A DNA stretch of 64,000 nt, from NCBI GenBank assembly GCA_016703325.1, contig JADJCH010000063.1, positions 315,296 through 379,295 on the forward strand, given 5' to 3'. A program made the translations under genes and the position numbers. Positions 19,901 to 34,900 of this stretch are shown here, piece by piece. The number at the start of each line of letters is the position of its first letter. The stretch's first letter is position 1. Origin of the DNA: Burkholderiales bacterium. GTDB lineage: Bacteria; Pseudomonadota; Gammaproteobacteria; Burkholderiales; Burkholderiaceae_C. The notes beneath the pieces were generated by a model. It was not told the origin of the DNA, searched no databases, and saw nothing but the letters and a program-made list of their open reading frames with translations.

Positions 19901-22900
19901 TCGGCACGCACCAGCGTGACGGCGTCGGCGGCCAGGCTGCCATTGGCGCCACCGCTGAGCATCACCCGCAGGGTCTCGGTGTCCATCTCGACGACGCCGA
20001 GCGACGCCCAGTTGGCGCCGGCCAGGGTGCGGCCGGTGGGCATCTGGCGCTGGTTGATGCCGGTTTCGCGGTCGATGTTGAAGCCGTCGTACAGGGTGTA
20101 GACAGCGTCTGTCGCGCGCCCCGGCGTGGCCTGCCAGGTGGCGAAGACTTCATAGCGCACGCCGGGCTCGAGCCCGTCGAAGGTCCAGCCCGCGCTGCCA
20201 GCGCCCGTGGACACACGGTGGGTGCCGCCCACGCTGCCAGCCCCGGCCACGGTGGCCCAGGTGCCCGCCGTGGTCTCGAAGCTCGCATCGGCGTTGTCGG
20301 CGATGGTGGCGTTCAGGCGTGCCACGTGCGCGGCATCGGCCACCACGTTGCCCGCGCCCGTGGCGCTCAGTTCCACACGCAGCGCACCTTGCAGGCTGCG
20401 GAAGCTGCCGAGCGAGGCCCAGGCCGATCCGCCCAGGGTCTTGTCGGTCGGCGTGATGCGCTGGTTCGCCGTGACCGTTGCCACCAGGTTGGCGCCGTCG
20501 TAGATGCGGTACTGGGCCGCCGGGTTGCGGCTGTCGTGGGCCGTCCAGGTGACGAAGAGTTCGTAGGTGCCGCCGGCAGCCAGCCCGTCGAAGGCCCAGC
20601 TGGCGGTCGCGTCGGCATTGCCGCCCGGGTGCAGGCGGTAGGTGTCGCCATAGGCCGCCGCGTTGTCGCCACCGGTCCAGCCGGCCCCGGTCTCGACGAA
20701 GCCTGCGTCGGTGTTGTCGCGGATGCTCAGGCCCAGCAGGCCGTCGATGTCCGAGATGGCGTTGTCGTGCAGGTACAGGTAGTCCAGGTTGACCAGGCCA
20801 TTGAGGGCGCGGATGTCCTCCACGCCCTGTCCGGCCAGGCTCAGCACCTCCAGCGACTGCAGGCCAGCCAGCGGCGCCAGGTCGGCCGCCACCGAGAACC
20901 GGTAGACAGCACCCGAGTTGGCTGCTCCCGTGTCGTCCAGATAGGCGCCGATGAGCACGTCGCTGCCCACGGATGCCACCGCGTAGCCGAACTGGTCGCT
21001 CGCAACCGGCGTCGGGTTCAGCACGGTCTTCTTGAGCAGCCCGGTCGTGCCGTCGAACAGGTAGGCCGCACCCGAGTCCACAGCGCCCGTGTCGTCCCGC
21101 GGCGCGCCGATGAGGATGTCGTTGCCGGCCGCTGCCACCGAGAAGCCGAACTGGTCACTGGACACCGGCGTCGGGTTCAGGAAGGTCCGCTTCAGCTGGC
21201 CTGTCGCCTTGTCGAACAGATAGACCGCGCCCGCGTCGCTTGCGCCCGCGTCGTCCAGCCAGGCGCCAACCAGGATGTCATCCCCCACCGCGGCCACCGA
21301 CACACCGAACTCGTCGCTGGCCGACGGGTTCGGGTTCAGGAAGGTCTGCTTGAGGCCACCCGTCGCACCGTCGAACAGGTAGGCCGCACCGGCGTTGATC
21401 GCGCCTGCGTCGTCCAACCGGGCGCCGATCAGAACGTCGTTGCCCACCCCCGCCACAGACCAGCCAAACCAGTCGCTGTCCGCCGGTGTCGGATTCAGGA
21501 AGGTCTGCTTGAGAAGACCAGTCGCACCGTCGAACAGGTAGGCCGCGCCTGAATTGTTGACATTCGTGTCGTCGAGGAAAGCGCCGATCAGGATGTCGCT
21601 GCCCACTGCTGCCACCGACCGGCCGAACTGGTCGCCAGCCGCTGGGCTCGGGTTCAGGATGGTCCGCTTGAGCAGGCCTGTCACACCGTCGAACAGGTAC
21701 GCTGCGCCTGCATCGGCAGCGCCGGTGTCGTCCCCGAAGGCGCCGATGAGAATGTCGTTGCCGACCGCCGCCACCGAGAAGCCGAACTGGTCGCTGACGT
21801 CCGGTGTCGGATTCAGGAAGGTGAACTTGAGGTCGCCGGTGAGCCCGTCGAACAGATAGGCAGCGCCGGCATTGGTCGCGCCGGCATCGTCCAGGTAGGC
21901 CCCGACCAGGACATCGTTCCCCACGGCGGCAATGGCGAAGCCAAAGTTGTCGCTCCCTGCGGGGGTCGGGTTCAGGAAGTATTGCTGCAGCCCGATGGAG
22001 CCGTCGAAGCTCAGGAAACGCAGCCCCGACATGGACTCGAACGCGCGCAGGTTGGCGCTCAGGTTGCCGTCCAGGCTCAGCCCGACCAGCTTGGGCAGTT
22101 CACGCAGCCCGCCGAGCTTCTGCGCCATGTTGCCGTCCAGCGCCAGCAGCCGGTTGCCGTCGAGCGCCAGGTACTGCAGCAGCGGGGCGCCGATGGGCGC
22201 GCCGACGGCCAGGCCGCTCTGGGCCGTGCCCGGAATCAGCGGCTGCACGTCGGTGAGCTGGTTGTTGGCCAGGTTGAGCGCGGTCAGGTTGGTTGCGAAC
22301 TCCAGGCCCTGGATGCTGGACACGCCCAGGCCACCCAGGTCCAGCCCGGTGAGCTGGCCCATGTCGGTGACCGTGATCGTGCTGCGCACGAACGGCGTGC
22401 CCAGGTGGGACATGGTCACCGGGATGCCCAGCGCTTCGGCGACCGCCACCTTCACGGCTTCGGCCCCGAAGGTGACGGCGGGGTCCAGCGGCCGGATGTC
22501 GGCCTGGCTCGGGGTGACCTTCTCGGCCTCCTCGGCGTCGCTGACGATTTCGCCCGCGCCCAGATCGCGCACCTCGTAGTCTTCGGCCAGGTAGAGGTCG
22601 GTGCCACGCCCGCCGAACAGCCGGTCGAGTTGCTTGCCACCGATCAGGATGTCGTTGCCGTCCGCGCCCTGCAAGGTGTCGCGGTCGGCCTGCGGATGGG
22701 TCCAGCCGGCCTTGGGCGCGGTGAACTCGGTGCTGAAGGCCAGCGGCCCGGTCTGGTCGGCCGAGAACGGGTTGTAGACCCGCAGGTAGTAGGTGCCGGC
22801 CTCGTAGCCGCGCAGGTCGAAGATGGACTGGCCCGCGGCCAGCAGGCCGCCGTCGGCGTCGAGCAGGTCGCCGAGCACGCCGTCCTGGCGGGCCACGGTG

Positions 22901-25900
22901 ACGCGCAGGCCGGTGTCTTCGGTGGCCACGCTGCTGGAGTGGATGCGCAGCGGGTTGGGCGGCAGCGTGCCGTCGAGCCCGAAGCGCAGGGTCATGCGCG
23001 TCTTGCCGGACGCCAGGTGTTCGCGCACTGCGGCGGTGATGTCCACCGCGATGGGCTGCGAGCCCTTCACGGTCATCAGGTTCAACGAGGCAATGGCGGT
23101 GGCCGACGCGGTGACATCACCGACGGTGACGCTGCCGTTCGCCTCGGCGTGGACCAGGGACACGTGCAGGTTCCGGTCCAGCAGCCCCGAGTCGGCAATG
23201 CGCAGCGTGCCGGCCGCGGTGCCGTTGCTGCGCCACAGCTCGGTGGGCTTGCCCTGCGTGCCACCGGCGAACCAGAGCTCGCCATTGAATTCGGCCAGGC
23301 CGCTGGTCGTTTGACTCAAATTGGAGACCGACCGGGTGCCCTGCGCCGTGCCGTCGCTGCGCCACAGCTCGACCGCACGTGTTCCCGGGGGGGTGGCCGT
23401 GAAGTAGAGGACGCCGGCCACCTCGGTGAGATTCGTCGGGTTGGACCCGACGAAGCTGGCGGGGTTGATGTCCACGACGAGGGTGGGCGCCAGGCTCGCC
23501 TGGGTGATGTCCACCTTCCACAGCTCACGGCCACCCAGGCCCGTGTTGGCGCTGAAGAACAGCAGGTTGCCGACCTGGGTGAAATCGCTCGGCATCGAGC
23601 TGCCGGCGCCGACATCGATGTCGGCCTTGACGGTGCCGGCGATGGTGCCGTCGGTCCGCCAGAGCTCGAAGCCGATGTCGCTGTCCGACAGCAACTGGGT
23701 GCGCGCGGTGAAGTACACCTTGCCACCTGCTTCATGGAAGTTGGTGGGGCTGGACGACTGCGGGCCCTGGAAGATTTCTGCCAGGTTCAGCGTGCCGGCC
23801 TGCGTCCCGTCGCTGACCCACAGCTCTGCGTTGCCGGTGCCGGTGCCGGCCTCGGCGCTGAAGATGAGCCCGGACGCGATCGCGGTCAGGTTGGTGGGGT
23901 TGCGCACGAACACGCCAGGCGTGTCCTCGACCTTGACGGTGTTGACCGTCAGGCCGTCGGTCTTCCAGAGCACCGGGCCCGCACTGTCGTTGGCGCTGAA
24001 GTACAGCAGGTTGCCCACCGCGGTGAGTTCGGTCGGGTCGGATCCCAGGCCGGTGCCGGCGCGGATGTCCCGGACCAGCACAGAACCCGCCGTGGGGTTC
24101 GTCAGGTCGATGCGGTACAGCTCGCGCCCGCTCACGCCGGTGTAGGCGGTGAAGAACAGCGTGGTGCCCACCACGGTCAGGTCCTTCACCTGAGCGCCGG
24201 TGCCGAAGTTGGACAGCTTGGTCGTCCCGGCGGCCGTGCCGTCGGTGCGCCAGAGTTCGCGGCGCTCGACCGTTTCCCCGGTGATGAACGAGAGGTGGAG
24301 GTCGTTGGCCGTGAAATAGAGCGCCGAGCCGACGGGCGTCAGCTCTTCCGGGCGGGCGTTGCCGAGGATCGTGCTGCCGTACAGGTAGCTATAGTCCGGC
24401 GCGATGTTGCTGACCAGTGCGGTGCCGAGCACCGTGCCATCGGTCTTCCAGAGCTCCACACCGGTGCTGCTGGTGCCCGCGGTGAAGTACAGCGTGCTGC
24501 CGGCCGCGGTGAGGTTGGCCGGCGCCGTGAGCGGGCTCTGCGCAAACGGGTTGATGTGATCCAGGACCAGCTCGACGCGCTCCAGCGCGTCCAGGTCATG
24601 CATGTACGGCAGGTAGGCCGAGAGGTCGACGTCGAGCAGCCCGACGGCATCCACCTGGGCCCCCAGCACCAGCGGGTTGGACGCGTTGCCCGCTTGCACT
24701 GCGTAGCCCCCCACCCCGTCGAGCGTGGCCACGGCGTCCGGGCCGCGCACGGTGTTGGTCTGCGCCGCGATGGCGGCTGCCAGCAGCCGGATCTGGTCGC
24801 CGCCTGCGCCGTCGCCCAGGGTCGTGAACTTGAACCACTGCTGCGCCTGGCCTGGCTGCAGCGCGAAGTCGTCGACGCCATCACCGTCGGCGTCGAGCAG
24901 GTCGAAGGCCTCCGGCTGCCCGGTGCCGACATCCACCAGGTAGTCACCGCTGCCGGTGAAGCTGCGGTTGGCGAGCGGAATCACGCCCGTGGCAGGCGGC
25001 AGGCCCACCAGGCGGGGCGCGCCATAGACGGCGTACACCTTGCCGGCATTGGACGCAAAGCCTTCACCGAGCACGTCCTGGAACCCGGCGCCGATTAACA
25101 GGTCGTCGTAGCCGTCCCGGTCCAGGTCCACGCCCGGCGTGGCGGGCAGCCCAGTGATAGAGATCCCGAACCCGATCAGGCTGAAGAAGTCGTCAAGGTT
25201 CAACTCGGTCTCGCCCTGCAGGCGCACATCCGAGTTCGCCAGGACCTTGGTGGCCGAGCCCTTGGCGGCAGACCAGAAGATGTGGGTCTGGATGTGCGAC
25301 TGCAGCCCGAGGATCTGCGATCCGCTGGCGCTCAGCAGCAGGTTGCCAGTCTCGGCAACTGCCAGATCCATCTCGCCATCGGCGTTGAAGTCGCCTGCCG
25401 TGGCCTGCAGCTGCCCGATCACCCGCAGATCGCCCGACAGCTGGCCGCTGCCGAAGCGCTGAATGCGCAGCGCGGCCTCGGCGGTGGTGACGTCGCGGCT
25501 GGACGCCGCCAGCCTGTCGGCCGAGCCGAAGAAGACCAGCATGCCGGGCTTGCCCTCGGTCTCGAGGTAGCGGCTCAGCGCGAAGTCGTCGTAGCCGTCG
25601 GCATTGAGGTCGCCGAGCGCGAAGGCGCTGCGGAACTGGCTGCCTTCGGTGTCGAAGGCATTCTGGAAGACCAGGTTGGCGTTGTTGGGGAAGCTGAGGG
25701 CACCGGTGGTCGTGCGCCCGATCAGCAGGCGTTGGCATCGGACGACGCCGTGTCGGACAGCAGCAGGTCGTCGAGGCCGTCGCCGTTGTAGTCGCCGATC
25801 ACCTGCGCGCGGGCGGACAGGGATCCGGCAGACCGCGTGATGGTGGTGATGCTGTTGGTGGCGACGGCCACCGGCGCGGTGGCCGAGGTGATCGCCGCGC

Positions 25901-28900
25901 CGGACACGACATGGACGGTGGTGTTGCTGGCCAATACCAGGTCGTCCTTGCCGTCGCCGTTCCAGTTCATCGCCAGAACGCTGTCGATGCTCAGGTTGTC
26001 GAGGGTGAGCGTGCGGTCGACGTCCGCCAGCGTCAGCTGGCGCGGCCACTCGGGCCCGCCAAAGACGATGCGGATCTCGTCAGTGGTCCCGTTCTCCTTG
26101 ACGAAGACCAGGTCGCCCTTGCCATCGCCATTGACGTCACCCATGCGCACCGCCGGGACGCCCATCAGTGCATGGTCGATGACGATCTCGGCCTGGTCGG
26201 TGGCGCGCGCCACGTCGGCCAGTTCGACCGGCCCGAACAGCACGTAGCTGAACTTGTCGCCGCGGATCAGGAAGTCGTCGAAGCGATCGCCATTGAGATC
26301 GCCCACGGCCTGGGCCATGCCCAGTCGGTCGTCCTTGGCAGAACCGGTCCACGCCGGGGCGTCGCCCACCGACAGCGGTGAAGCCGCCTGCGTCGGCAAG
26401 GTCAACCCAGGCGCCGACGTGGTCGTCGGCAATTGGGGCGTCGCCAGGCCGAAGATGAAGGGCTCGGCCGCCAGCGGCGCGGTCAGTGCGTCGATGGGCG
26501 TCGCGGTCAGCGCCTTGCCATGCAGGATGCGCTGATTGCCACTCAACCGGTCGGCCTGGACCAGGTCGGCGCGGCCGTCCCCGTCCACATCGCCCACGCC
26601 GACGAACAGCCTCGGGCGCGGACCGCTGGCGGCCAGGCCGAAGACGAGTTCCAGGTCGGTGAGGGCGTAATCCGGCTGGGCCGGCTCGATGACCAGGTCA
26701 GGCCGTGGTGCTGTCGCGCCGCTCCATGCGGCCATCTCGGCACGTGACGCCCCGAAGTACACATGGCCCACCTGGTGGGCGCTGCTGGTGGCACCCTCGA
26801 TCAGCAGGGACCCGCGTTCGAAGACGTTGGCGCCCAGGTCGTCACGGCCGTCGCCGTCGACGTCGCCAAGCGCAAAGAGCGGCCCCAGCGGCAGCGAGAG
26901 CGCCTGGCCGAAGACATCCAGCAGGCCGACCGAGACCGTCTTGTCACCAGCCACCAGGCCCGTGTGGCCACCACCGTACAGCAGCAGGCTGCTGTTGGTG
27001 CCGCTGGCACCGGTGAGCAAGATGTCGTCCCGGCCGTCGCCATCCACATCGCCGGCGGCGACGAGCGAACGGTTCGCGAACGATGCACCGCCGGTCACGA
27101 TCACGTCGGCCAGCGCCGCGACATCGCCAGCGCCGGTCAGCCGGGACGCGGTGGTCGACTCGCCGAAGAACAGGTGCAGGCGGCCGTCGGCGGCCTGCGG
27201 CATCAGCACCGCGAAATCGTCCACCCCGTCGCCGTTGAAATCGCCGACACCCTTGGCGTCGTACAAGGCGGCCGCGTTGCTCAGCGTGGGCAGGTTGAGC
27301 GACAGGTCGGGGTTGGCCAGGGTCAGGAACCGGCGCACGACGATGTCGTCGACGAACCAGCCTTCGAACTCGTTGGCCACGGCATCGCGCGTGTCGAAGT
27401 CGAAGCGGATCTGGATTTCCTGCCCGATGAACTGCTGCAGGTTGACGCTGGCCGTGCGCCAGCCGTTGCTGGGCGACAGGAGCGTGGTCGGGTTCTCGAG
27501 ACTGGGCGTGAAGGACTGGAAGCTGACGCCACCGTCGGTGGAAATCAGGACCTGCGCCTTGTCGTAGTAGTCACCACCCTCGGTCTGCAGGAAATAACTG
27601 AAGCTGAGTTCGGCACCGCTGACGGCTCTGAGGTCGATGTTGGGCGACGTCACGCGGCCCGACGTGTGGCCGGCATTGAAGTTGCCGCCGCCATTGGGGC
27701 CTTCGCCCTGCCCGTAGTACAGGCTGTAGTCCGGATGGGACGTGGCATCGGTCTTGCGCGCCGCCGTGACATGCCAGAGCCCCGGTTGCTGCCCCGGAGG
27801 CGGCGCCGTGCCGTCGATCACAAACCCGTCCAGCGACGACGCCGGCAGGTTGCCGTTGTTGTTGAAGTCGGCGCTCAGGATCGGCGGCTGGGTCCAGTCG
27901 GAGCGGCCATAGAACACGGCCGCCTTGGTCGCACCGCGGTCGGTGACCAGCAGATCATCGATGCCGTCGCTGTCGATGTCGCCGCCGTTCGCCACGGTCA
28001 GTGCGCCAACGGCGCCCGTGATGACCGTGCCGTAGTCGCTGAGCAGGTCGATGTCACCCTGCCATGCCGCGCCGCCGCCGAACAGCAGGTAGACGCCCTC
28101 CTGGACAAAGCCAGTGCTGGCCGTGGCGGTGCGCGAGATGGCGATGGCCAGATCGTCGATGCCGTCGCCGTTGTAGTCGCCGCCTGCGGCGATCTGCACA
28201 CGCGCCCGCCCGTCGTTGATCGAGGTGGGCAGCAGCGCGCCGGGCAGGCGCAGCGTGATGCTGCTGGCCTCGAGCGACTGGTTGCCGGTGGCACTGCTGC
28301 CAAAGTGGATGCGGGCCAGGCTCTGGATGCCGCCGTTGGCCTCGACGTCTTCCTGATCTGTCGAGGTGACATCCTGCACTGCCGAGATGAAGTCGGCGTG
28401 CCCGTCGTTGTTGATGTCGCCGAGCGGAACGATGAACGGCTGGTTGGCGAGGTTGTTCGTCACCAGGGTGGCGTCGGCCTCGGTGGGCGGAACCTCGATG
28501 GTGCTGCCGAGCTCGGCGCGGAAGCGCAGCTGGTAGCCGCCGAAGGCATCCATCAGGTCGGACGTGCCCAGGCCGGCCGGCAGCTGCAGGACGCTGGTGG
28601 CCAGGGCGTCGGCCGTGACGATCTCCAGCGAGGACTGGCTGGTGAAGCTGCTGTCGATCAGCCGGGTCAGCACGATGCGGCCGCGCGCATCCTTGCTGGC
28701 GCTCACCTTGGCTGAGAGGTTTGCGTTGCTCAGAGCCAGGTTGATGTCGTTGACGAGATCGTTCAACGTGCTGTTCGGCGGCGTGTACTCAACTGGGTCG
28801 GTGTTCGGAATGGGCTGCCGTTCCGTCACCGTCACCGTCACTGCCGCCCCGCCATCCACGCTCAGTTGGAACTGGGAACTCGGGAATTCGGCGCTGCTGA

Positions 28901-31900
28901 GCCTCCCGTCACCCGGCGCCGCCCCGAGCGCCTCCAGCCGGAACTGCGCCGGGTTGATGACATGCAGCAGGTAATGCTCGGGCACGCCCGTGAACAGCTC
29001 GACCGGCTGGATGTTCACGCCGTCGCCGGGGTCGGTGTCCGCCGCGGCGAAGAGGAACAGATGGCGCGCCGGGTCGAAGCCCACCAGCGGATTGCCGTCT
29101 GCGCCCAGCACCTCGATCATGTCGGTGGTCAGCAGCGCCCGGTTGGCGCCGCCAAAGCTGCTGCTGGCGAACGGCGCATCCAGCACGTACCAGTCGGATG
29201 CGTCGCCCAGGCTGAAGCTCAGGTCCTCGATCACGGTGCCGGCGCTGGCACGGCCGAGCGTGCCCGCGTACAGCACGTTGTCATTGCGCCCGGAACTGCC
29301 GTTGCGCGTGGCGTACTCGAGCGCGTCCGGCACGGTGGTGCTCAGGTCGCCGGGCTCGGGGGCGCTGCCGTCGCCGGCCAGGATGTCGTCGCCATCGCCG
29401 CCGGTGACGCGGTCGTTGCCCGTCCCGCCCAGGATGAAGTCGTTGCCCGAGCCACCGCTGATGATGTCGTCGCCGGCGCCGCCGAACAGGCGGTCATTGC
29501 CGTCGCCGCCCAGGATTTCGAGGTTCGAGATCAGCGCCCGCTGCTCGAAGTCGCCGGGGTCGATGCCCCACTCGCTGTCGACCCCCTTGAACTTGAACTC
29601 AGGGTCGGCGTGGAACTCGTCGTCGCCTGCACGCAGATCGATCACCGTGCGCTCGACGCCGATGGTCTGGTAGAACAGGTATTGCTGCTCGTACACCCAG
29701 GCAGCACCTGCGGCCCGCTGCGGCAGCAACGGCACCAGGGCGGTGCCCGGCGCGGCTGCGGCGTCCGGGATGCCGAAGCCGAGCTTGGCGGCCGGATCGG
29801 CGGCACTGACCGTGATCTCCAGCGTCTCGCCCGCACCCGCTGCCACGGTGGCGAAGGTCAGGCGTTCGCCGTCGTAGCCTGCACGCACCAGGCCCTTCAG
29901 CGGCGAGCTGGGGGCATTGATGACGGCGTTCAGGTCGGCCACCAGGTCCAGCAGCGTGACGTTGTTGCCGGTTCCGTTGTCACCGGTGAAGGGCAGCACG
30001 AAGCTGCCGTTGATTTCGCCAGGCGTGCCCTTGTTCAGCGTCAGGCTGAAGTGCGCCTCGGCTTCCAGCGCGGGGCTGGCCAGGTCGCGCAGTGCCACCA
30101 GCGTGGCGGGCATGGCGCCGGCACGCTGGAATTCCTGGTTGGCGATGTCCCACACCTGGTTGGTGAACTCGTAGCGGTGCAGGAAGCGGTTCCAGCGGAT
30201 GGAGGCAAAGTCCGGCACGTCGCGGCCGGTCCGGTCGGTGTCGCCGCCCAGGAACAGCACGCGGTCATCGCCCGCGCCGCCGTCGAAGCGCTCGTTGTAG
30301 GTCGGCACGAAGGTGTCGGACGCGGCCTCCTTGAAGGTCGGCACGAAGGTGTCCTGGTCGCGCTTGAGCAGCGGCAGGTCGTCCGTGATGATCTGGAAGG
30401 TGTCGTCGCCCGCTTCACCAAACAGCAGGTCCGAGGCCTGGCGGTCCAGGCCGCCGGTCAGCACGTCATTGCCCGACCCGCCGAAGATCCAGTCCTCGCC
30501 GGGGCCACCGGACAGGATGTCGTTGCCCGCGCCACCCAGGATCACGTCGCGGCGCACCGCGTCGCTGCGGGCGCCGAGGTTGACGACCACGGCGGTGTCG
30601 TTCGTGGCCGGGTCGACCAGGCCGTCCTTCAGGTCGAACACCAGGTTGTAGATGGTGGGGACGAGATTCGGGCTGTCGACGCGCAGCAGGTAGTCGGTGT
30701 CGGCCTGCAGGCCCGCCAGCGAGACCTGCGCCACCGCGGCGCCGCTCAGGTCCAGCACGTCGACCACCGCCGCGCCGATGTCGGGGAACAGGTCGTACCG
30801 GCCCGTGCCGGTGGCAGCCGCCGGGTTGTCCAGGTTCTCGAGCCGGACGCGCGCAAAGTAGGTGCCGGCGCTGAGCCCGTCGAGCGACACCTTGGCGCTG
30901 CGGTCTGCGCTGATCGCGATGTCCTTCACCGCAACCGAGCGCACCGTGTTCAGGGACTGGTCCAGGATGTCCAGGCGGAACACATCGCGCGGGTCGGCGA
31001 CGATCTGCAGCAGGCTGAAGAAATCATCGGCCGTGCCCTGGGCAGCCAGCTGGAAGCGGAACCAGTCCTGGTCCAGCGGATTGTCGATGGTCAAGCCGCG
31101 CAGGCGCGACAAACCATCGATGCCCGCGATCTGGTAGGCGGTGGCGGCGCTGTCATTGCGCCCCGGCACGAGGTCGGGGGCGTCGCTGTTGCGGCTCAGC
31201 GCCCTCAGGGTGCCGTCGGCCTGGCGCTGGTAGACGGACAGGCCGAGGCCATCGATGGGCGAGGCGCTGTTCAGGCTGACCAGGGCCGAAGCGCCGGCGT
31301 TGGCCAGCAGCTGGAAGGCGAAGAAGTCGGTGTCCGCCGGGTTGTCGATGGTGAGGTTGGTGTAGGCCAGAGAGCTTGCGATGCGCAGGTCGGCGTTGGC
31401 CTGCAGGCCGTCCAGCAGGCCGAGCTGCGTGGCCGCGGTGTTGCCCCAAGCCACGTCGAGCGTCAAAGAGAAGCCGATGCCCGCCTGCAGGCCGCTGGCC
31501 ACGCTGGGGGTGTAGGCCACTTCCCGCGTGGCCAGGGTGATCCGGTCGCCCTTGCGGCCGGCGATGACATGCTCACTGGCCCCGGCCCTGGCCAGAGCGA
31601 CATTGAGGTCGGCCACCAGGTCGTCGATGCCGACGTTGTCTGCCGTGGAGAAGCCGACGCCGGGCGCGGGCCTGGCCGGCACGATGGCGGTGAACTGGCG
31701 GCCATCGGCCAGCTGCACCGTGAAGTTCGCATCGTCGGACAACTGGCCATTGGACGGCGCAGCAAACGCCCCCACCACCACCGCAGCGCCGCCCAGGGCG
31801 AAGGGCTCGGTGGCCGTGTCGTTGCGCGAGCCGTACTCGGCCTTGTCCACCAGGATGGCGTTGCCGGCGAGGATCTCGACGCGGTCATCGCCCGCACCGG

Positions 31901-34900
31901 CGTCGATCCAGACCGTCTTCTGCACCGTGGGGCCGACTGTGATCTGGTCGTTGCCGCCCAGGGCGTCGATGATGATGGCGAGGAAGTCACCTTCCGGCGG
32001 CAGCAGGTTGCCCACCAGCTGGCGTGTTGTGCTGTCGAGCGTGACCTGATCGACCTCGATGCCATCGGCGGCCTGGGTGCGCAGCGACGCGATCCCCAGC
32101 AGGACGTCGTCGGGCGTCCAGATGTAGTTGCCCTGGCTGTCGCGGCCGTTGAAGTCCAGGCGCACCTGTGCATCGAACGAATAGTTGCCGTTGTTGTTGG
32201 TCAGGCGCGTGACCAGGTGGTGGTCGGCCAGCAGGCCGGGTTCGGTGACGTAGTCGACGCTGATCACGTCGTCGGCATTGGTCGCGCCGACGTACCACAC
32301 CTTGTCGGTCTGCCGGGCGTACTCCTTCCAGTCGTCGCCGCCGAGACCGCCATCGAGCGACTCGAAGGTCGAGCCATCGACCCTGACCAGGGTGTCGTTG
32401 CCGCCGTTGCCGTACAGGAACCCCAGCCCCGTGCCGCCGTACAGCACATCGTCCTGGGCCGAACCGAGCATGCGGTCCAGGCCGGTGTCTTCCCGGTTGT
32501 AGGTGATGTCGGTGGCGGGGTCGTCATTGAGACCGTCGCCGTCGCGGTCGCCGTTGGACGGCGCCAGGCTGCCATCCGGGCGCTGGAAGATGCCGAACTG
32601 GCCCGCGTCGAGCGCGATCGACGTGAGCGCGGCGCCAGCCGCGCTGGGCGCGGCACGGAAGACGAACCGCCCGTCCTTCAGGTCGGCGCGCACCCGGTCC
32701 GTGAGATTGACGGTGGCGCCCGACGCATCGGTGGCCACGGCCAGTGCCGCGTTGAGGTCTGCCACCAGATTGCGCAGGCGCTGTTCGTCGACGCTGGTGA
32801 TCAGACTGGCGTTGATGGCGTTGGTGTTGTCGTTGGTCGCTGCAGCGCGCAAATCGACGTTGTAGGTCAGGCCATTCAGTGTCAGCGCAAAGCTGGCGTC
32901 GCCGTAGATGCGCCCGTCGGGCCGGCTCGGGGTACCGCCGGTCAGCAGCAGGTCTGCACCGAAGCTGCCGTTGGTGACCAGTTGGCCCGTGCCGGGGGCC
33001 GCCGAGGTGGGCACGACGCTCAGGTTGTCGATGCCGAAGGTGGCGACCGTGCTGTTGGTCCCGCTCAGCCGCAGTTCCGTGGTGGTGGCGGTGGCGGTGA
33101 AGACGAAGTCCAGCCTGCCTGACTTGGCCGCCGTGTCCTGCACGACAACGCTGTTGGCCATCACGCGCAGGAGATGGCTGTTGGCCACGATGTCGGCGCT
33201 GACCCGGTAGGTCACGCCCACCTGGGTGGCGATGGTCTGGCGGACGAAGGAATTCCCGAACGCGGCCCCATTGCGGGCGTAGCTCAGGTAGCCGTCGGCA
33301 GCGGACACCTGGATGGCAATGCCGCTGACCGCGGCGTCAGGCACCCAGCCGGTCAGGGCACCCGCAGGGCCCGCGGGACGCTCGGCGCGTTGGCCGTCGC
33401 TGAAGCCCAGCTGGGTCTGCAAGGCGTTCGGGTCGAGCGACCAGGCATACAGCTCGTTGGTGCCCTGGCCGCCCAGCAGATCGTCATTGCCCTGACCGCC
33501 GAAGAGCCGGTCGTGATCGGCCGTGGTGCCGATGCCGGCGCCGCCGTCACCCCACAGCCGGTCATCGCCGCCCAGGCCGATCAGGACATCGCTGCCCGCG
33601 CCGCCGTCCAGGCGGTCACGCCCGGCGCCGCCGCGCAGCACGTCATTGCCCGGGCCACCATCGAACACGCCGACAAAGTCGTCGCTGCGGTTGTTGAGCG
33701 GCGCCAGGTCGAGCGGAACTTCTCCGCCGACGCTGCCGTCTGCGAACTCGATCGTGTCGTGGCCCAGCAGGCCCGACACCCGGAACTGTTCGACCAGCAG
33801 GTTGTTGCCATCCTTCCACTTCGCCTGGAAGGTGCGCTGGAACAAGGTGTTGCCGGCGTTCAGCGAATCGACCGTCTGGTAGGCCACCTGCAGCAGGTTG
33901 GCGTCGGTCGGGTTCTGCATCAACCGGATGCTGTCGTTCTGCGAACTGCCCTCGATCAGCAGGATGTCGGTGGCGTTGTCGTCCGCGACGTCGCCCTGGC
34001 TCTGGTTGCCGAAGTGGCCGTCGAAGTTCTCGGGCGTTGCATTGACCGCATAGGACGTGCGCGTGTCGAGCACCAGCATGTCGATGGCGGCGCCACCGTA
34101 CAGCGTGTCGCGGCCGTTCTGGCCTTCCAGCCAGTCGGTGTCGGCGCCGCCCCAGAGGGTGTCGTTGCCGCCACCGCCCAGCAGCTGGTCTTCACCGCTG
34201 CCGCCAAACAGCACATCGGCCCCGCCGACCAGGGAGGCCTGGGTGTTCTTGGCGTAGTTGGGGCCGGACAGTTCCTCACCGTGCAGGTAGTCGTTGCCAC
34301 CGTCGCCGAACATCAGGTCGGCACGCAGGTTGCCGAACAGCCAGTCGCCACCGGCGTCGCCATGCAGTTCGTCGCCACGCAGCACGACCTCGGCGGCCAG
34401 CGCGCTGGCCGACGCGTTGACCGTCACGTCGGCGTAGGCGTACAGGTAGTCGATGCCATCGCCGCCAAACAGGCGCTGCCCGGACTGGCTGTTGGGCGCC
34501 ACGCTCGTGTCGCCGCCAATGCCAGCGTCGCCCTTGCGTCCGGCGTCGCCGAACAGATAGTCGTCGCCGGTGTCGCCATAGAGCATGTCGATGCCGGTGC
34601 CGCCATGCACCACGTCGGAGTTGGCACCGCCACGCACGATGTCGTCGCCCGCGTCGCCCCACACCTCGTCGCTTGCCACGCCGCCGTCGATGTAGTCGGA
34701 GTCTGCGCCGCCGAACAGGAAGTCGGCGTCGCCGCCGCCGAAGATGAAGTCGATGCCGGCGCCACCCTCGATGCGGTCGCTGCCGTCGGTGGACAGCCCC
34801 GTCAGCGACAGGCCGTTGACCGCCACCGGCGTGATGCGTGGCGGTGTGAAGCCACTGCCCGCCAGGCCCGCTGCCAGCAGGGCGGCCTCGGCCTCGTCGA

